Positions 51,490 through 60,526 are shown, counted from the first letter of the stretch. The stretch: DNA of 64,000 bases from Betaproteobacteria bacterium UKL13-2 (GCA_001602455.1 CP012157.1:2351733-2415732), one strand, 5' to 3'. Translations and numbers: made by a program. The notes: a model not told the origin generated them from the sequence alone.

Positions 51490-54297
51490 TCAATAACTTT
51501 CTGTGGCTTTGGTTTTGCGTGTTTTCTTGACGGCTGGCACGGTCAGCAAGCTGGTGATGCGTTGGTACAGCTCGAAGAGGAAGGCCACGCGTTCGGCGTC
51601 GGAGGCGTAGGACTTTTTGCCGCCGCTGGGTTGGTAGGCGGCGTCTACGGCGGTGTCTAGTTTTTGGTGGGCCTTGAGCAGGGCCGGGGGCATGGTCAGT
51701 GGGTCGTAGAGGTCGGCCAGTGAAGAGCTTGCAAATTGGGCGCGGGCGTCGAGCACGCCTTTTGCGGCTTGTTCGATGGCGTTGCGGTGTTTGTCGCTGA
51801 GTGGCTCACCAGCGAATCCTGGCCAAGGGTAGTTGTTGTAGACGATGGTGTTGGAGTAGCTGTATCGACTTTCCAGACGACCACAAGTCTGTCGCATCCA
51901 AGCGTTGTGCATCGTGCTGGTGAGCACGCCAAAAGTAAACAGCGAGGCATCGTCGACAAAGAAAATCTTGTCACCGCAAATGACTTCGTTGTCCAAGTAG
52001 CCGATGGGAATGAATTGGCGGCGTTCGGATGAAACTTTCGGAATCGCCAAATAGCGTTTCGATTTTGGCTGGCGTATTTCTCCAAACAAAGTGGGCGTAC
52101 TGGCCAGTGCAACTGTTGCAGGTTTCGTGCTGGCCTCACGCATGGCGCGTACGCCTTCGACGCGCTTGAGCACATGAGGCATAGCGCGAAGTTCAGCCGG
52201 TGGAATGTTGATCAACCACAAGCACCAGCGGCCTATGTTGTTGATGAACTCATCGCCCATCAAGTAGGGGCGAATCCATTTAGCGGCTTGAGGCTCAACG
52301 GCGAGGAGTGCTTCTTTTTCTGCGTCATTCATCAACAAGTTTCCGCCGTCCACCGGTGAGCTGCCTCTTGTCATCTGAGCAGTTGTGAAAAGTGGAGAAC
52401 GCTGCTTTTCCAAGAAAACAGTCGGGGCGTCTACGAGATATGGATTTATGTTTTTGACTGGTACGGCAAGCGGCAGACCTTTGATGTCTTCGTATTCGTA
52501 AATGGTTTTGACCGCTTGGTCTTCGTGACCAAAACCCACGATCACGCAATGCACAGCCGCATTGCCTTTGGCTTCATTGCTCCACTGAAACGTACGATGG
52601 GCAAAGTGGATGTGCATACCCAGGCGCTGCATCTCGCCCCACAGTACGGCCACATGCTCGCCTTGGGTGATGCTGTTGGTTGAAACAAATGCAGCGAGGG
52701 TTTTGGTGCCCTGGCAATACCTTGCAGCCAAGATGTACCAGCCGCAGACAAAGTCCAGAACGCCCGCGCCGTGTATGCCCTGCATCACCGCAGCCAGGTC
52801 GTCTTTTTGTTCTTTGCTCTGGTAGCTGTAACCCAAGAACGGCGGATTGCCTAGCAAGTAGTTGCACCGCTCCGCAGGCAGCACCTCGTTCCAGTCCAGC
52901 CGCAGCGCGTTGGCGTGGCGGATGCCGGGTGTGCTTTTGAGCGGGATGCGTGCAAAGTACAGGCCAAACTCCACGCTCACGCGCAGGTTCATTTGGTGGT
53001 CCACCAGCCACAGGGCCACTTGCGCAATCTGCGCCGGAAACTCTTCGATCTCGATGCCGTAAAACTGGTCCACGTTCACGCCGATCAGGCCATGCACGTC
53101 CACCGTCAACTGCCCTTTGTGGGCGCTCAGTTCGTGGCTGGCACGCAGCACTTTCAGCTCCAGCTCGCGCAGTTCGCGGTAGCTGATCACCAAGAAGTTG
53201 CCGCACCCGCAGGCGGGGTCAAAAAACGTCAGTTGCCGCAGCTTTTTGTGAAACTCAAAGAGCTTGTTGCGGTTGCCCTTCACGCGTTCAAACTCGGCGT
53301 GCAGCTCGTCCAGAAACAGCGGCTTGATGAGCTTGAGGATGTTGGCCTCAGACGTGTAGTGCGCCCCCAAGTTGCGGCGGGCCTTGTCGTCCATGATGCT
53401 TTGGAACAGGCTGCCAAAGATGGCGGGGCTGATGGCCGACCAGTCGAGCGCACAGGCGTCCAGCAGGGCTTCGCGCATGGCGGTGCTGAAGTCGGCCATG
53501 GGCAGGGTTTCTTCAAACAGGCGGCCGTTGATGTACGCAAACTTGCCCAGTTGTTCGTCGATGTTGGGGCTGCGTTGGCCCTCGTGCGTGTTGAGCACCT
53601 GAAACAGTTGCCCCAAGCGCGGCCCGAGGTCTGAGGCGTCGGGCGCGGTGCGTTCTTCGATAAAGTCGCGGAACGATTGCGCGGGCTGAAAGATGCCGGT
53701 GTCGTCGGCAAATAAACAAAACAGCAGGCGCACCAGCAGCACTTCGAGCGCGTGGCCGCTGTAGCCGCTGGCTTTCAGGGCGTCGTGCAGGCGGCCCATG
53801 CGCTCAGCCGCCTTGATGTTGACCGGGTCTTCCGAACGGATGTCTTGCACCTTGTAGCCCGCCAGCAGGCCAAAGAGCTTGACGTGTTTGTGCAGGTGCT
53901 GGAGTTCAAACTCCACCGTCTCGTGGGTCTTGCCTGAGACCAAGCGCCGCACCCGAAAGCGGGCAAAGTCGCAGACCACCACCAACTGGGGCAGGTCGCG
54001 CTCGGGCAGGTTGTGCAGGTAGCCAATGGCTTGGTCCACGGCTTCGTCGAGGCTTTTGCCGCGTGACTTGTGCTCCACCAGCAGCACGCCGGGCCAAAAC
54101 AGGTCCACAAAGCCTTGAGCGCCACCGAGCTTTTTGACGTTCAGCTCGAAGGTGGCAACGCGTTTGTTGGTGATGCCAAAGATTTCAAAGAAGTCGATCC
54201 AAAAGGGCTTGGCCTGGCTGTCTTCGTTGCAGGCATCGGCCCAGGTTTTGCTGAAAAGCAATGCCCTGGATTTGATTTCGTTCCAGTTAAGACCCAT
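51490..54297 (-). CDS. MmeI-type IIG/IIL restriction-modification enzyme
   Basis: 935 residues, full length for the family (MmeI is about 920). The N-terminal nuclease has the PD-(D/E)xK residues D65 and E75-x-K77 in FVDLFWPGVLLVEHKSRGKS. A helical spacer follows, then an N6-adenine methyltransferase with motif I FFDPACGCGNF (358-368) and motif IV NPPF (484-487). The C-terminal third is the target recognition domain plus tail. Cutting and methylation lie in one chain, so no separate specificity subunit is needed. All key residues are intact. Confidence 0.92.
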   Translation of the reverse strand: MGLNWNEIKSRALLFSKTWADACNEDSQAKPFWIDFFEIFGITNKRVATFELNVKKLGGAQGFVDLFWPGVLLVEHKSRGKSLDEAVDQAIGYLHNLPERDLPQLVVVCDFARFRVRRLVSGKTHETVEFELQHLHKHVKLFGLLAGYKVQDIRSEDPVNIKAAERMGRLHDALKASGYSGHALEVLLVRLLFCLFADDTGIFQPAQSFRDFIEERTAPDASDLGPRLGQLFQVLNTHEGQRSPNIDEQLGKFAYINGRLFEETLPMADFSTAMREALLDACALDWSAISPAIFGSLFQSIMDDKARRNLGAHYTSEANILKLIKPLFLDELHAEFERVKGNRNKLFEFHKKLRQLTFFDPACGCGNFLVISYRELRELELKVLRASHELSAHKGQLTVDVHGLIGVNVDQFYGIEIEEFPAQIAQVALWLVDHQMNLRVSVEFGLYFARIPLKSTPGIRHANALRLDWNEVLPAERCNYLLGNPPFLGYSYQSKEQKDDLAAVMQGIHGAGVLDFVCGWYILAARYCQGTKTLAAFVSTNSITQGEHVAVLWGEMQRLGMHIHFAHRTFQWSNEAKGNAAVHCVIVGFGHEDQAVKTIYEYEDIKGLPLAVPVKNINPYLVDAPTVFLEKQRSPLFTTAQMTRGSSPVDGGNLLMNDAEKEALLAVEPQAAKWIRPYLMGDEFINNIGRWCLWLINIPPAELRAMPHVLKRVEGVRAMREASTKPATVALASTPTLFGEIRQPKSKRYLAIPKVSSERRQFIPIGYLDNEVICGDKIFFVDDASLFTFGVLTSTMHNAWMRQTCGRLESRYSYSNTIVYNNYPWPGFAGEPLSDKHRNAIEQAAKGVLDARAQFASSSLADLYDPLTMPPALLKAHQKLDTAVDAAYQPSGGKKSYASDAERVAFLFELYQRITSLLTVPAVKKTRKTKATESY

Positions 54298-54516
54298 TGA
54301 GTGCTCACAAATTGAGCTTGAATACTAACTTAAAGTATTCTGATTTTTGTAGGTTCTATCGCTAGAGTATTCCTAAATTTTGCATCCTGCGGTCTGAAGA
54401 CCGAGGTTTCCTGCGGTTCGCACCGCGCCTTGTCGTCTTTGGGCAGGCGGTGCTGACAAGGCAATTAAAAGTTCTAGGCGCGTAGAAAACGGGCTTGGAA
54501 AACGGGGTTGGAAAAC

Positions 54517-54571
54517 GGTCAGAAAATGGTCAGAAAATGGTCAGAAAATGGTCAGAAAATGGTCAGAAAAT
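54517..54571. repeat. Five tandem 11-bp repeats
   Basis: GGTCAGAAAAT is repeated five times without change. It lies in the ~800-bp gene-free stretch 54298-55104. Two short overlapping minus-strand frames here (54541-54929) look non-coding. Confidence 0.9.
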
Positions 54572-55104
54572 GGGGTTATGCAACGCTGTTTTGCCGGCAT
54601 GTAGGGCTGGCGAACAAAGTTTGGCAAGGGGGTGTTGAGCCAGAAATGAGGTCTGGTGCCGAGGCGAACATCACCCGGTAACCACCAGTCTGAGTGGACA
54701 CGCCTCCTTTCCACCTGACCAGTTTCCGATTCGCCTGTGAAATGAGCCCACTGCGGTTTGGCACCAAAGGGTAGCCACAATACTGATCGAAACAATCCAT
54801 GGACATGACACGGCACCAACGTTCTTCTGGGGCAAGCTTGCTTGCCAGGGCTGCGTGCAGAACAGCGCACGCGGCTTGATCCTGATGGGTGACTGGCGCG
54901 ATTCGGGTTTTACCCGAGTAGGCAGCCAATGTATCGAAGAAACGGATGTGATGAAGAAACTTGGAACAGGAGCGGTATTTGAATTAGCCTGATCGCATCA
55001 ACAGCGAGAAATTCGTTCGCTTACTTAACACGGGCCAGCTAATGGGTGACCCCAATTTATTGAAAACGTGTCAATAGGGTTTTGAAGGAAATAACTGCTT
55101 TGCA

Positions 55105-55127
55105 CAATATCACGTTACGTGATATTG
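55105..55127. promoter_or_regulatory. Palindromic operator of the XRE regulator
   Basis: Perfect 10-bp arms CAATATCACG (55105-55114) and CGTGATATTG (55118-55127) with a 3-nt centre, 32 bp before the regulator ATG. Size and position suit a dimeric helix-turn-helix autorepressor. Confidence 0.75.
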
Positions 55128-55159
55128 TCAATCGCATTAAAGAAATCAGGAGCTGGCCT

Positions 55160-55555
55160 ATGGCCACGATCATCCGCACAGGAACCCACACCGTGGCCAT
55201 CACACAAGACGAACGCGACTTCTTTATTGAGCTGGGCAGCCGCATCGCGGCGATGCGTAAAGGCAACCATCTGACTCAGGTGCAGCTAGCCGAGACGCTA
55301 GGCGTGGCACAGCCCACATTGAACGCCTATGAGCTGGGGCAGCGGCGTGTGCCGGTGTCGGCCTTGCCGCTTTTGGCAAAGGCGCTTGGCGTGAGTCTAG
55401 AAGAGCTGATGGGGGAGCCAGCCACCAAAGCCAGCAAACGCGGCCCAGCACCAAAGCTCGCGCAATACATGGAACGCATTAGCCAGCTACCCAAGCCGCA
55501 ACAACGCTTTGTGATGCAGGTCATCGAGAGTGTGCTGGCACAGCAGGGGCGATAA
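55160..55555 (+). CDS. XRE-family transcriptional regulator
   Basis: 131 residues from ATG 55160, behind AGGAG. Helix-turn-helix LTQVQLAETLGVAQPTLNAYELGQRRVPVSALPLLAKALG, then a basic linker and a helical tail (FVMQVIESVLAQQ). An upstream TTG frame would include the operator and is rejected. Likely represses its own operon with the ORF6N gene 2 bp downstream. Confidence 0.85.
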   Translation: MATIIRTGTHTVAITQDERDFFIELGSRIAAMRKGNHLTQVQLAETLGVAQPTLNAYELGQRRVPVSALPLLAKALGVSLEELMGEPATKASKRGPAPKLAQYMERISQLPKPQQRFVMQVIESVLAQQGR

Positions 55556-55557
55556 AC

Positions 55558-56178
55558 ATGGCGAACACCATCAAACCTGCCCCCATTGCGACCGAAGCCG
55601 TCAGCGATACCATCCGCCTGATTCGCGGCCAGAAGGTGATCCTTGATGCTGACTTGGCGGCGCTCTATGGCGTGGAGACGCGCCGGCTCAATGAGCAAGT
55701 GCGGCGCAATCGCACCCGGTTTCCCGAAGATTTCATCTTTGATATGACCGAAGATGAGTTCGCCAACTTGAAGTCGCAAATTGCGACATCAAGTTGGGGC
55801 GGCAAGCGCAAGCTGCCAATGGTTTTTACTGAACACGGGGCGATCATGGCCGCGACGGTGCTCAATACGCCGCGCGCGGTCGAGGTGAGCGTGTACGTGG
55901 TGCGCGCCTTCGTGCAGTTGCGCGAGCTGATGGCGGGACATCGGGATTTGTCCAAACGGCTCGATGATTTGGAGCACAAGACCGAAGCACTGGCCTTGTC
56001 GCACGACACCTTCAGCCGCAATACGCGGGCGCAGTTGAAGCAGGTCTTCGATGCCCTGCGTGAATTGATGACGCCGCCCGATCCACCAAAGCGGCCGATT
56101 GGGTTTTTGATTAACGACAAGGACAGCAGCAAGCCGGACAAGAAGGCGGAGATTCGTTTGAAGAGGAAGTCACCATGA
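55558..56178 (+). CDS. ORF6N-domain protein (phage antirepressor-like)
   Basis: 206 residues. The N-terminal ORF6N/KilA-N-type DNA-binding region is IRGQKVILDADLAALYGVETRRLNEQVRRN, followed by FTEHGAIMAATVLNTPRAVEVSVYVVRAFVQLRELM. The C-terminal half has a coiled region. Such proteins are common in prophages and phage-derived islands. It forms an operon with the XRE regulator. Confidence 0.85.
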   Translation: MANTIKPAPIATEAVSDTIRLIRGQKVILDADLAALYGVETRRLNEQVRRNRTRFPEDFIFDMTEDEFANLKSQIATSSWGGKRKLPMVFTEHGAIMAATVLNTPRAVEVSVYVVRAFVQLRELMAGHRDLSKRLDDLEHKTEALALSHDTFSRNTRAQLKQVFDALRELMTPPDPPKRPIGFLINDKDSSKPDKKAEIRLKRKSP

Positions 56179-56197
56179 ATAAACCTAAATCCGGCAG

Positions 56198-56677
56198 TTA
56201 CCCTGCCGCTGTAAGTTGGGCTGACGGTAGCCAAGGTGGCAGTGGGCGCGTGATTTTAGCCACCACGTAGTCCAGAAATGTCTTCCATCGATCCGTAAAA
56301 GGCAACTGCTCCGCAATATCCCTGACATGACCTAAAGCCGCACGAATGTTGGCAATGAGCGCGAGCAACTTGTCCTTGGCAGCATGCATGGGTGTCAGAT
56401 ACAGCGTTGTCTGTCCCGCATGTTTGACAGCGCGCCCCACACTGGCAAGCAATAACGCTCGGCTGGTGATGGCTTCCATGCGTGCACCCGGCTTGGCCGC
56501 CCGGCAATACCAGGACCACCAGTTGTACACCAGAGCTACAGCGCGAGCACTGGTCTGGCAGCGCTCAATGTCCTGGGTCGTGAAGCCACCCCATCCCCAC
56601 TGATTTTTGAGCTCGTCAAATCCGTTCTCGCAGTCAGCCCGGTCCCGATAGAGTTGACCGAACGCGTCCAGTGCGTA
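56198..56677 (-). pseudogene. IS1380-type transposase C-terminal fragment fused to RHS
   Basis: 159 codons reading YRDRADCENGFDELKNQWGWGGFTTQDIERCQTSARAVALVYNWW-type sequence, the end of an IS1380-family DDE transposase. The N-terminal two thirds are missing. It follows in frame from an RHS segment at the GQGST codons, making one 305-codon hybrid frame (56198-57115). Confidence 0.8.
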
Positions 56678-57115
56678 GGTGCTGCCTTGGCCAGTTGGGT
56701 TTTGTGAAACGGTCTTCTTGATCCTGCGCCCAAAGGGGTCGTAGGCGTAGCGGGCAATCTCGTTGCCCTGCTCGTTGTTGGCGGTGTTGGCGGTGTTGGC
56801 GGTGTTGGCGGTGTTGGCCACCCCGCTGCCGTCGCTGATTCTGAGAAGTCGTTCACTCACGCTGTACGTGTAACGCTGACTTTGTTTGCCTGCTTGTAAA
56901 CCTGCGGGGGAGGTGTCCTCCGGGGTGACGGTCTTTACGGTGAGGTGACCGTTGGCGTTGAAGGTTTGGGTGACTTTTGGGTGGAGGATGCTGGTGAGGC
57001 TTGAGGTTGAGGTGGCCGATGGGTCGCCGTATTGGGTGAGCTGGTGGTGGGCGTTGTAGGTCCAGGCGTTGGCGCAGATGTCCAAACTCGCCGATGAGCG
57101 GGCGGCTACGAGCAA
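56678..57115 (-). pseudogene. RHS-repeat protein fragment 1
   Basis: 146 codons of RHS/YD-repeat protein: WTYNAHHQLTQYGD, RYTYSVSERLLRISDGSG, ARYAYDPFGRRIKKTVSQNP. Nearly identical to the first part of the RHS gene at 57836-59155. No own start region and no conserved upstream portion; ends in transposase. Confidence 0.75.
56777..56818. repeat. 9-bp repeat coding (Asn-Thr-Ala)n, 4 units
   Basis: GTTGGCGGT is repeated four times plus a partial unit inside the RHS fragment. The second RHS copy has five units (58868-58918). Confidence 0.9.
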
Positions 57116-57249
57116 AAGTGGCTGGAAAAGGCCGTGGATGCTAGGGTTTTCTGTTTCGGCTGCTCATTGGTGTCCGACCCTATTTGCTGATTCCGGGTTG
57201 GGAGACAAACCAACTAGGATTTCATAAATGGTGTCTGACCCCAATTTAC
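57028..57249. repeat. 222-bp direct repeat, copy 1
   Basis: Matches 57270-57491 at offset 242 with two differences seen. It contains a piece of RHS coding sequence (attgggtgagctggtggtgg...) joined to a non-coding block that ends gtgtctgaccccaattta. The last ~70 bp recur a third time at about 59118-59190. Confidence 0.9.
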
Positions 57250-57269
57250 ACAAATCGAGCCCCTTTTAT

Positions 57270-57491
57270 CGTATTGGGTGAGCTGGTGGTGGGCGTTGTA
57301 GGTCCAGGCGTTGGCGCAGATGTCCAAACTCGCCGATGAGCGGGCGGCTACGAGCAAAAGTGGCTGGAAAAGGCCGTGGATGCTAGGGTTTTCTGTTTCG
57401 GCTGCTCATTGGTGTCCGACCCTATTTGCTGATTCCGGGTTGGGAGACAAACCAACTAGGAGTTCATAAATGGTGTCTGACCACAATTTAC
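57270..57491. repeat. 222-bp direct repeat, copy 2
   Basis: Second copy of 57028-57249. Together they fill the gap between the RHS fragment and the membrane gene; no separate gene seen in 57116-57512. Confidence 0.9.
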
Positions 57492-57512
57492 TCTGAAGTA
57501 GTTGTACACGAA

Positions 57513-57839
57513 TTACAAGGCTCGGATCCAGACTCTTGATGAAACCGAAAGGACAACTGTAACCATGAGCAATATCATCGCTCGATCATTCGACAGCGCC
57601 CAGATATGAATCCATGCACCTGCTACCGTAAAGCCAACGATCAGGTAAATCAGCCAGAGCCACACAGTCGGTCTTTCAGCTTTTAGCGCAAGCAAAGCGC
57701 ATAGAAACAAAGCTCCTGTTCCCAAGCTGATACCCTGTTGCCAAGAACGAATCCCCGTCCCGAGTGCGGCGTACGCAAAGACGAGCACGCCAACCAAAAG
57801 AACCATAAGCACCGCCAAGCCAACACGTTTGGTCATCAT
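57513..57839 (-). CDS. Four-helix membrane protein, putative RHS immunity protein
   Basis: 108 residues from ATG 57839, which overlaps the RHS stop in ATGA (frame open five codons more). Hydrophobic stretches: VGLAVLMVLLVGVLVFAYAALG, GTGALFLCALLAL, TVWLWLIYLIVGFTVAGAWIHIWAL and MILLMVTVVLSVSS. No family recognised. A small gene directly coupled behind an RHS toxin tail is normally its immunity gene, and a membrane immunity protein suits a membrane- or periplasm-acting toxin. This role is inference. Confidence 0.65.
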   Translation of the reverse strand: MMTKRVGLAVLMVLLVGVLVFAYAALGTGIRSWQQGISLGTGALFLCALLALKAERPTVWLWLIYLIVGFTVAGAWIHIWALSNDRAMILLMVTVVLSVSSRVWIRAL

Positions 57840-59155
57840 TGCTGCCCCCCGCAAGGATCTTCTTTCTTGCAGCTCCCGCTTGGCGGCATGATGTCCTTGA
57901 CGGCAGTCTTTGCGCCGACTGAATATGTAGTATTTCCTACTCCACCAAGCATCTCCCCATTTGCGCGGGAAAGCCGTGAACGTATCTTCGCAGCGCTCGA
58001 TGCAGAACGAGCATTAACTAGCTGCGTTTGGTAGGCAACGGATGCGCCGAACCCCTTCCTGATGCGACCAAGCTCTTGAAGCGGGCGTGGCACAAAGAAC
58101 CCAATAAAGCCTGCGGCAGCTACATCACCCCAATCGACACATTGCAACTCGAATCCGTTTAGCGAAAGTTGTGCGAATAACTCGAAGCCAGCGCTTCCAA
58201 GACCACCAACGACACCAAACTCCCCGGTCGGATCAACAAGCTTCAGCGGGTTTGCATTTACGTAACCATACGTATTGATCCCCCCGGCAAGCCCAATCGG
58301 ATCACTCTCCCCATACCTCCCCACCATCGGCAAGTAGGTACGCATGTAGTTGTAATACGTCCCCGTCTCTTGATCCTCATACTGTCCCGGAAACCTCAAG
58401 TTGTTGGTGGTCGTTCCTGTGGTCGTTGGTGCGAGTGTGGTGTCAACAAACGTCTTGCCAAAGGCTTCACTCACCATTCGCCATGTCGTTTCACCTTGTG
58501 CGTTGGTGAGCCGCTGACTCGTCCCCAGATGGTCCACATGATAGTAGTGCTCAACACCATTCGTTGATGCGTCACCCTGCGGATTCGTCGCGCCACTCTG
58601 CCCGGCATGGTCGCGCTTCCATTGTGGTGCGGTGCCCCAAGTACCCGTGTTGGCAGATGCGGGCACCCAGCCGTAGGTGGTGGTGATGTTGCCCAGCGTT
58701 GTGCTACCCGCGTTGCCATCGACTTCGGCAATCAGCCCTTCATCGGCGTAGAAATACAGGGTGGTGCCGGTGCTGCCTTGGCCTGATGGGTTTTGTGAAA
58801 CGGTCTTCTTGATCCTGCGCCCAAAGGGGTCGTAGGCGTAGCGGGCAATCTCGTTGCCCTGCTCGTTGTTGGCGGTGTTGGCGGTGTTGGCGGTGTTGGC
58901 GGTGTTGGCGGTGTTGGCCACCCCGCTGCCGTCGCTGATTCTGAGAAGTCGTTCACTCACGCTGTAAGTGTAACGCTGACTTTGTTTGCCTGCTTGTAAA
59001 CCTGCGGGGGAGGTGTCTTCCGGGGTGACGGTCTTTACGGTGAGGTGACCGTTGGCGTTGAAGGTTTGGGTGACTTTTGGGTGGAGGATGCTGGTGAGGC
59101 TTGAGGTTGTGGTGGCCGACCCTATTTGCTGATTCCGGGTTGGGAGACAAACCAA
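57836..59155 (-). CDS. Truncated RHS protein with RHS core and variable C-terminal tail
   Basis: 439 codons. After a short non-RHS start (MVCLPTRNQQIGS, from repeat DNA) comes RHS sequence, an (NTA)5 run, then the RHS-associated core HYYHVDHLGTSQRLTNAQG...GQYEDQETGTYYNYMRTYLPMVGRYGESDPIGLAGGINTYGYVNANPLKLVDPTGEFG. The remaining ~125 residues form the variable tail (from GVVGGLGSAGFELFAQLS to EDPCGGQQ), a candidate toxin domain I do not recognise. The long N-terminal RHS shell and secretion signals are missing, so the gene is probably a silent or donor copy. Confidence 0.8.
   Translation of the reverse strand: MVCLPTRNQQIGSATTTSSLTSILHPKVTQTFNANGHLTVKTVTPEDTSPAGLQAGKQSQRYTYSVSERLLRISDGSGVANTANTANTANTANTANNEQGNEIARYAYDPFGRRIKKTVSQNPSGQGSTGTTLYFYADEGLIAEVDGNAGSTTLGNITTTYGWVPASANTGTWGTAPQWKRDHAGQSGATNPQGDASTNGVEHYYHVDHLGTSQRLTNAQGETTWRMVSEAFGKTFVDTTLAPTTTGTTTNNLRFPGQYEDQETGTYYNYMRTYLPMVGRYGESDPIGLAGGINTYGYVNANPLKLVDPTGEFGVVGGLGSAGFELFAQLSLNGFELQCVDWGDVAAAGFIGFFVPRPLQELGRIRKGFGASVAYQTQLVNARSASSAAKIRSRLSRANGEMLGGVGNTTYSVGAKTAVKDIMPPSGSCKKEDPCGGQQ
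58868..58918. repeat. 9-bp repeat coding (Asn-Thr-Ala)n, 5 units
   Basis: Five GTTGGCGGT units in the RHS gene, one more than in the other RHS copy; the hallmark of slipped-strand copy change. Confidence 0.9.
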
Positions 59156-59249
59156 CTAGGATTTCATAAATGGTGTCTGACCCCAATTTACCCTTCACCT
59201 GCCGAATATGGTTTGCTTGTCAACACTGTTGCACAAGCGGCGCAAGTCG

Positions 59250-59588
59250 TTACGCATCCGAATCAAGCACGATCACACCCGGCTTGAGCGGCGCGGCGAG
59301 AAGCGCAAGTACTTCCGGCACAAAACGCAAAGCGGTCTCGATGCGATTGTTCTTGGCTCTCAGTACGACGACCGGCACAGGCAAGTTTGAATTTTGCTGA
59401 TACGGTAAGTTCTGATCGAACGTGATCAAAACTTCATAGTCGGCAGCTTTCAACGCTGCAAGCAGCTCGCCATTGAGTAGCCCGCCAAACCCCGCAGCTT
59501 GCGCCGTGCGGACGAAATGCGGTGCTAACGAAAATCCGAACGCCTTTGGTACGGACTCATCAAGTAGCACACGCATCGTGGTGGCCAC
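59250..59588 (-). CDS. DUF5615 PIN-like toxin candidate
   Basis: 112 residues (GTG start in TAGTG overlap with the upstream stop; ATG 59576 is an alternative). VLLDESVPKAF, VLITFDQNLPYQQN and VVVLRAKNNRIETA match the PIN-like DUF5615 family. Acidic residues (D, E near the start and D in TFDQNL) could bind metal for RNA cleavage. Paired with DUF433 antitoxin. Confidence 0.85.
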   Translation of the reverse strand: MATTMRVLLDESVPKAFGFSLAPHFVRTAQAAGFGGLLNGELLAALKAADYEVLITFDQNLPYQQNSNLPVPVVVLRAKNNRIETALRFVPEVLALLAAPLKPGVIVLDSDA

Positions 59589-59794
59589 TAAGCTGCGAGC
59601 AGCGCCTGCCGACTCTCTTCCAGCACGGCAATTGCTGTCTCGCGGCTTACCGTCGGGAACTGTTCCAAGAAGACTTCTAAGCTATCACCAGCTTCTAGGT
59701 AATCGAAGAGCGATTTCACGGGCACACGCGTGCCAACGAAACACGGCGTGCCGCTCATGCGTTGTGGATCGGTAGAAATGTGTACGCTTTTCAT
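59588..59794 (-). CDS. DUF433 antitoxin candidate
   Basis: 68 residues; SGTPCFVGTRVPVKSLFDYLEAGDSLEVFLEQFPTVSRE is the DUF433 winged-helix signature. First gene of a toxin-antitoxin pair with the DUF5615 protein, overlapping by one base. Confidence 0.88.
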   Translation of the reverse strand: MKSVHISTDPQRMSGTPCFVGTRVPVKSLFDYLEAGDSLEVFLEQFPTVSRETAIAVLEESRQALLAA

Positions 59795-59819
59795 GGCTCG
59801 CCTTTGGGTTTTCTCACCA

Positions 59820-59990
59820 CTATTTGGGGACAGACCACGATTGTTTTCTGCCCGCGATAAACGGCAGCTTGTTCGCGTCTGCCACGCGCTTCGCTTCTTT
59901 CGAAGCCTGCTTCAGTGCTTCCAGCACGCATGCGTCCTCCGTCGAAGTCGTGCTTACGGTTTTCTTGCGAGTTTGTTTAGCGATTGCCAT
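59820..59990 (-). CDS. Small basic protein, third gene of DUF4160-DUF2442 operon
   Basis: 56 residues from ATG 59990, reading MAIAKQTRKKTVSTTS, then a helix (EDACVLEALKQASKEAKRVADANKL) and a basic end. It begins 16 bp after the DUF2442 stop, on the same strand, and ends 25 bp before the DUF433 gene. Codon usage looks natural. No family recognised; could be a third component of the cassette. Confidence 0.45.
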   Translation of the reverse strand: MAIAKQTRKKTVSTTSTEDACVLEALKQASKEAKRVADANKLPFIAGRKQSWSVPK

Positions 59991-60006
59991 GTCGTTAGGG
60001 CGCTCG

Positions 60007-60493
<487 letters not shown>

Positions 60494-60526
60494 TGCTAAA
60501 TACTACCTTGAGTTTGACGAAGGCGC

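Noticed and set aside
52915-53634. 239-codon plus-strand frame opposite the MmeI-type gene
   Set aside because: Antisense frame produced by high-GC codon usage; the opposite strand has all the family motifs.
54517-54571. CRISPR array
   Set aside because: Units are 11 bp without spacers and there are no cas genes.
54541-54929. Two overlapping minus-strand frames of 109 and 117 codons
   Set aside because: Neither has a ribosome binding site or recognisable protein features, and they start or end in repeat DNA.
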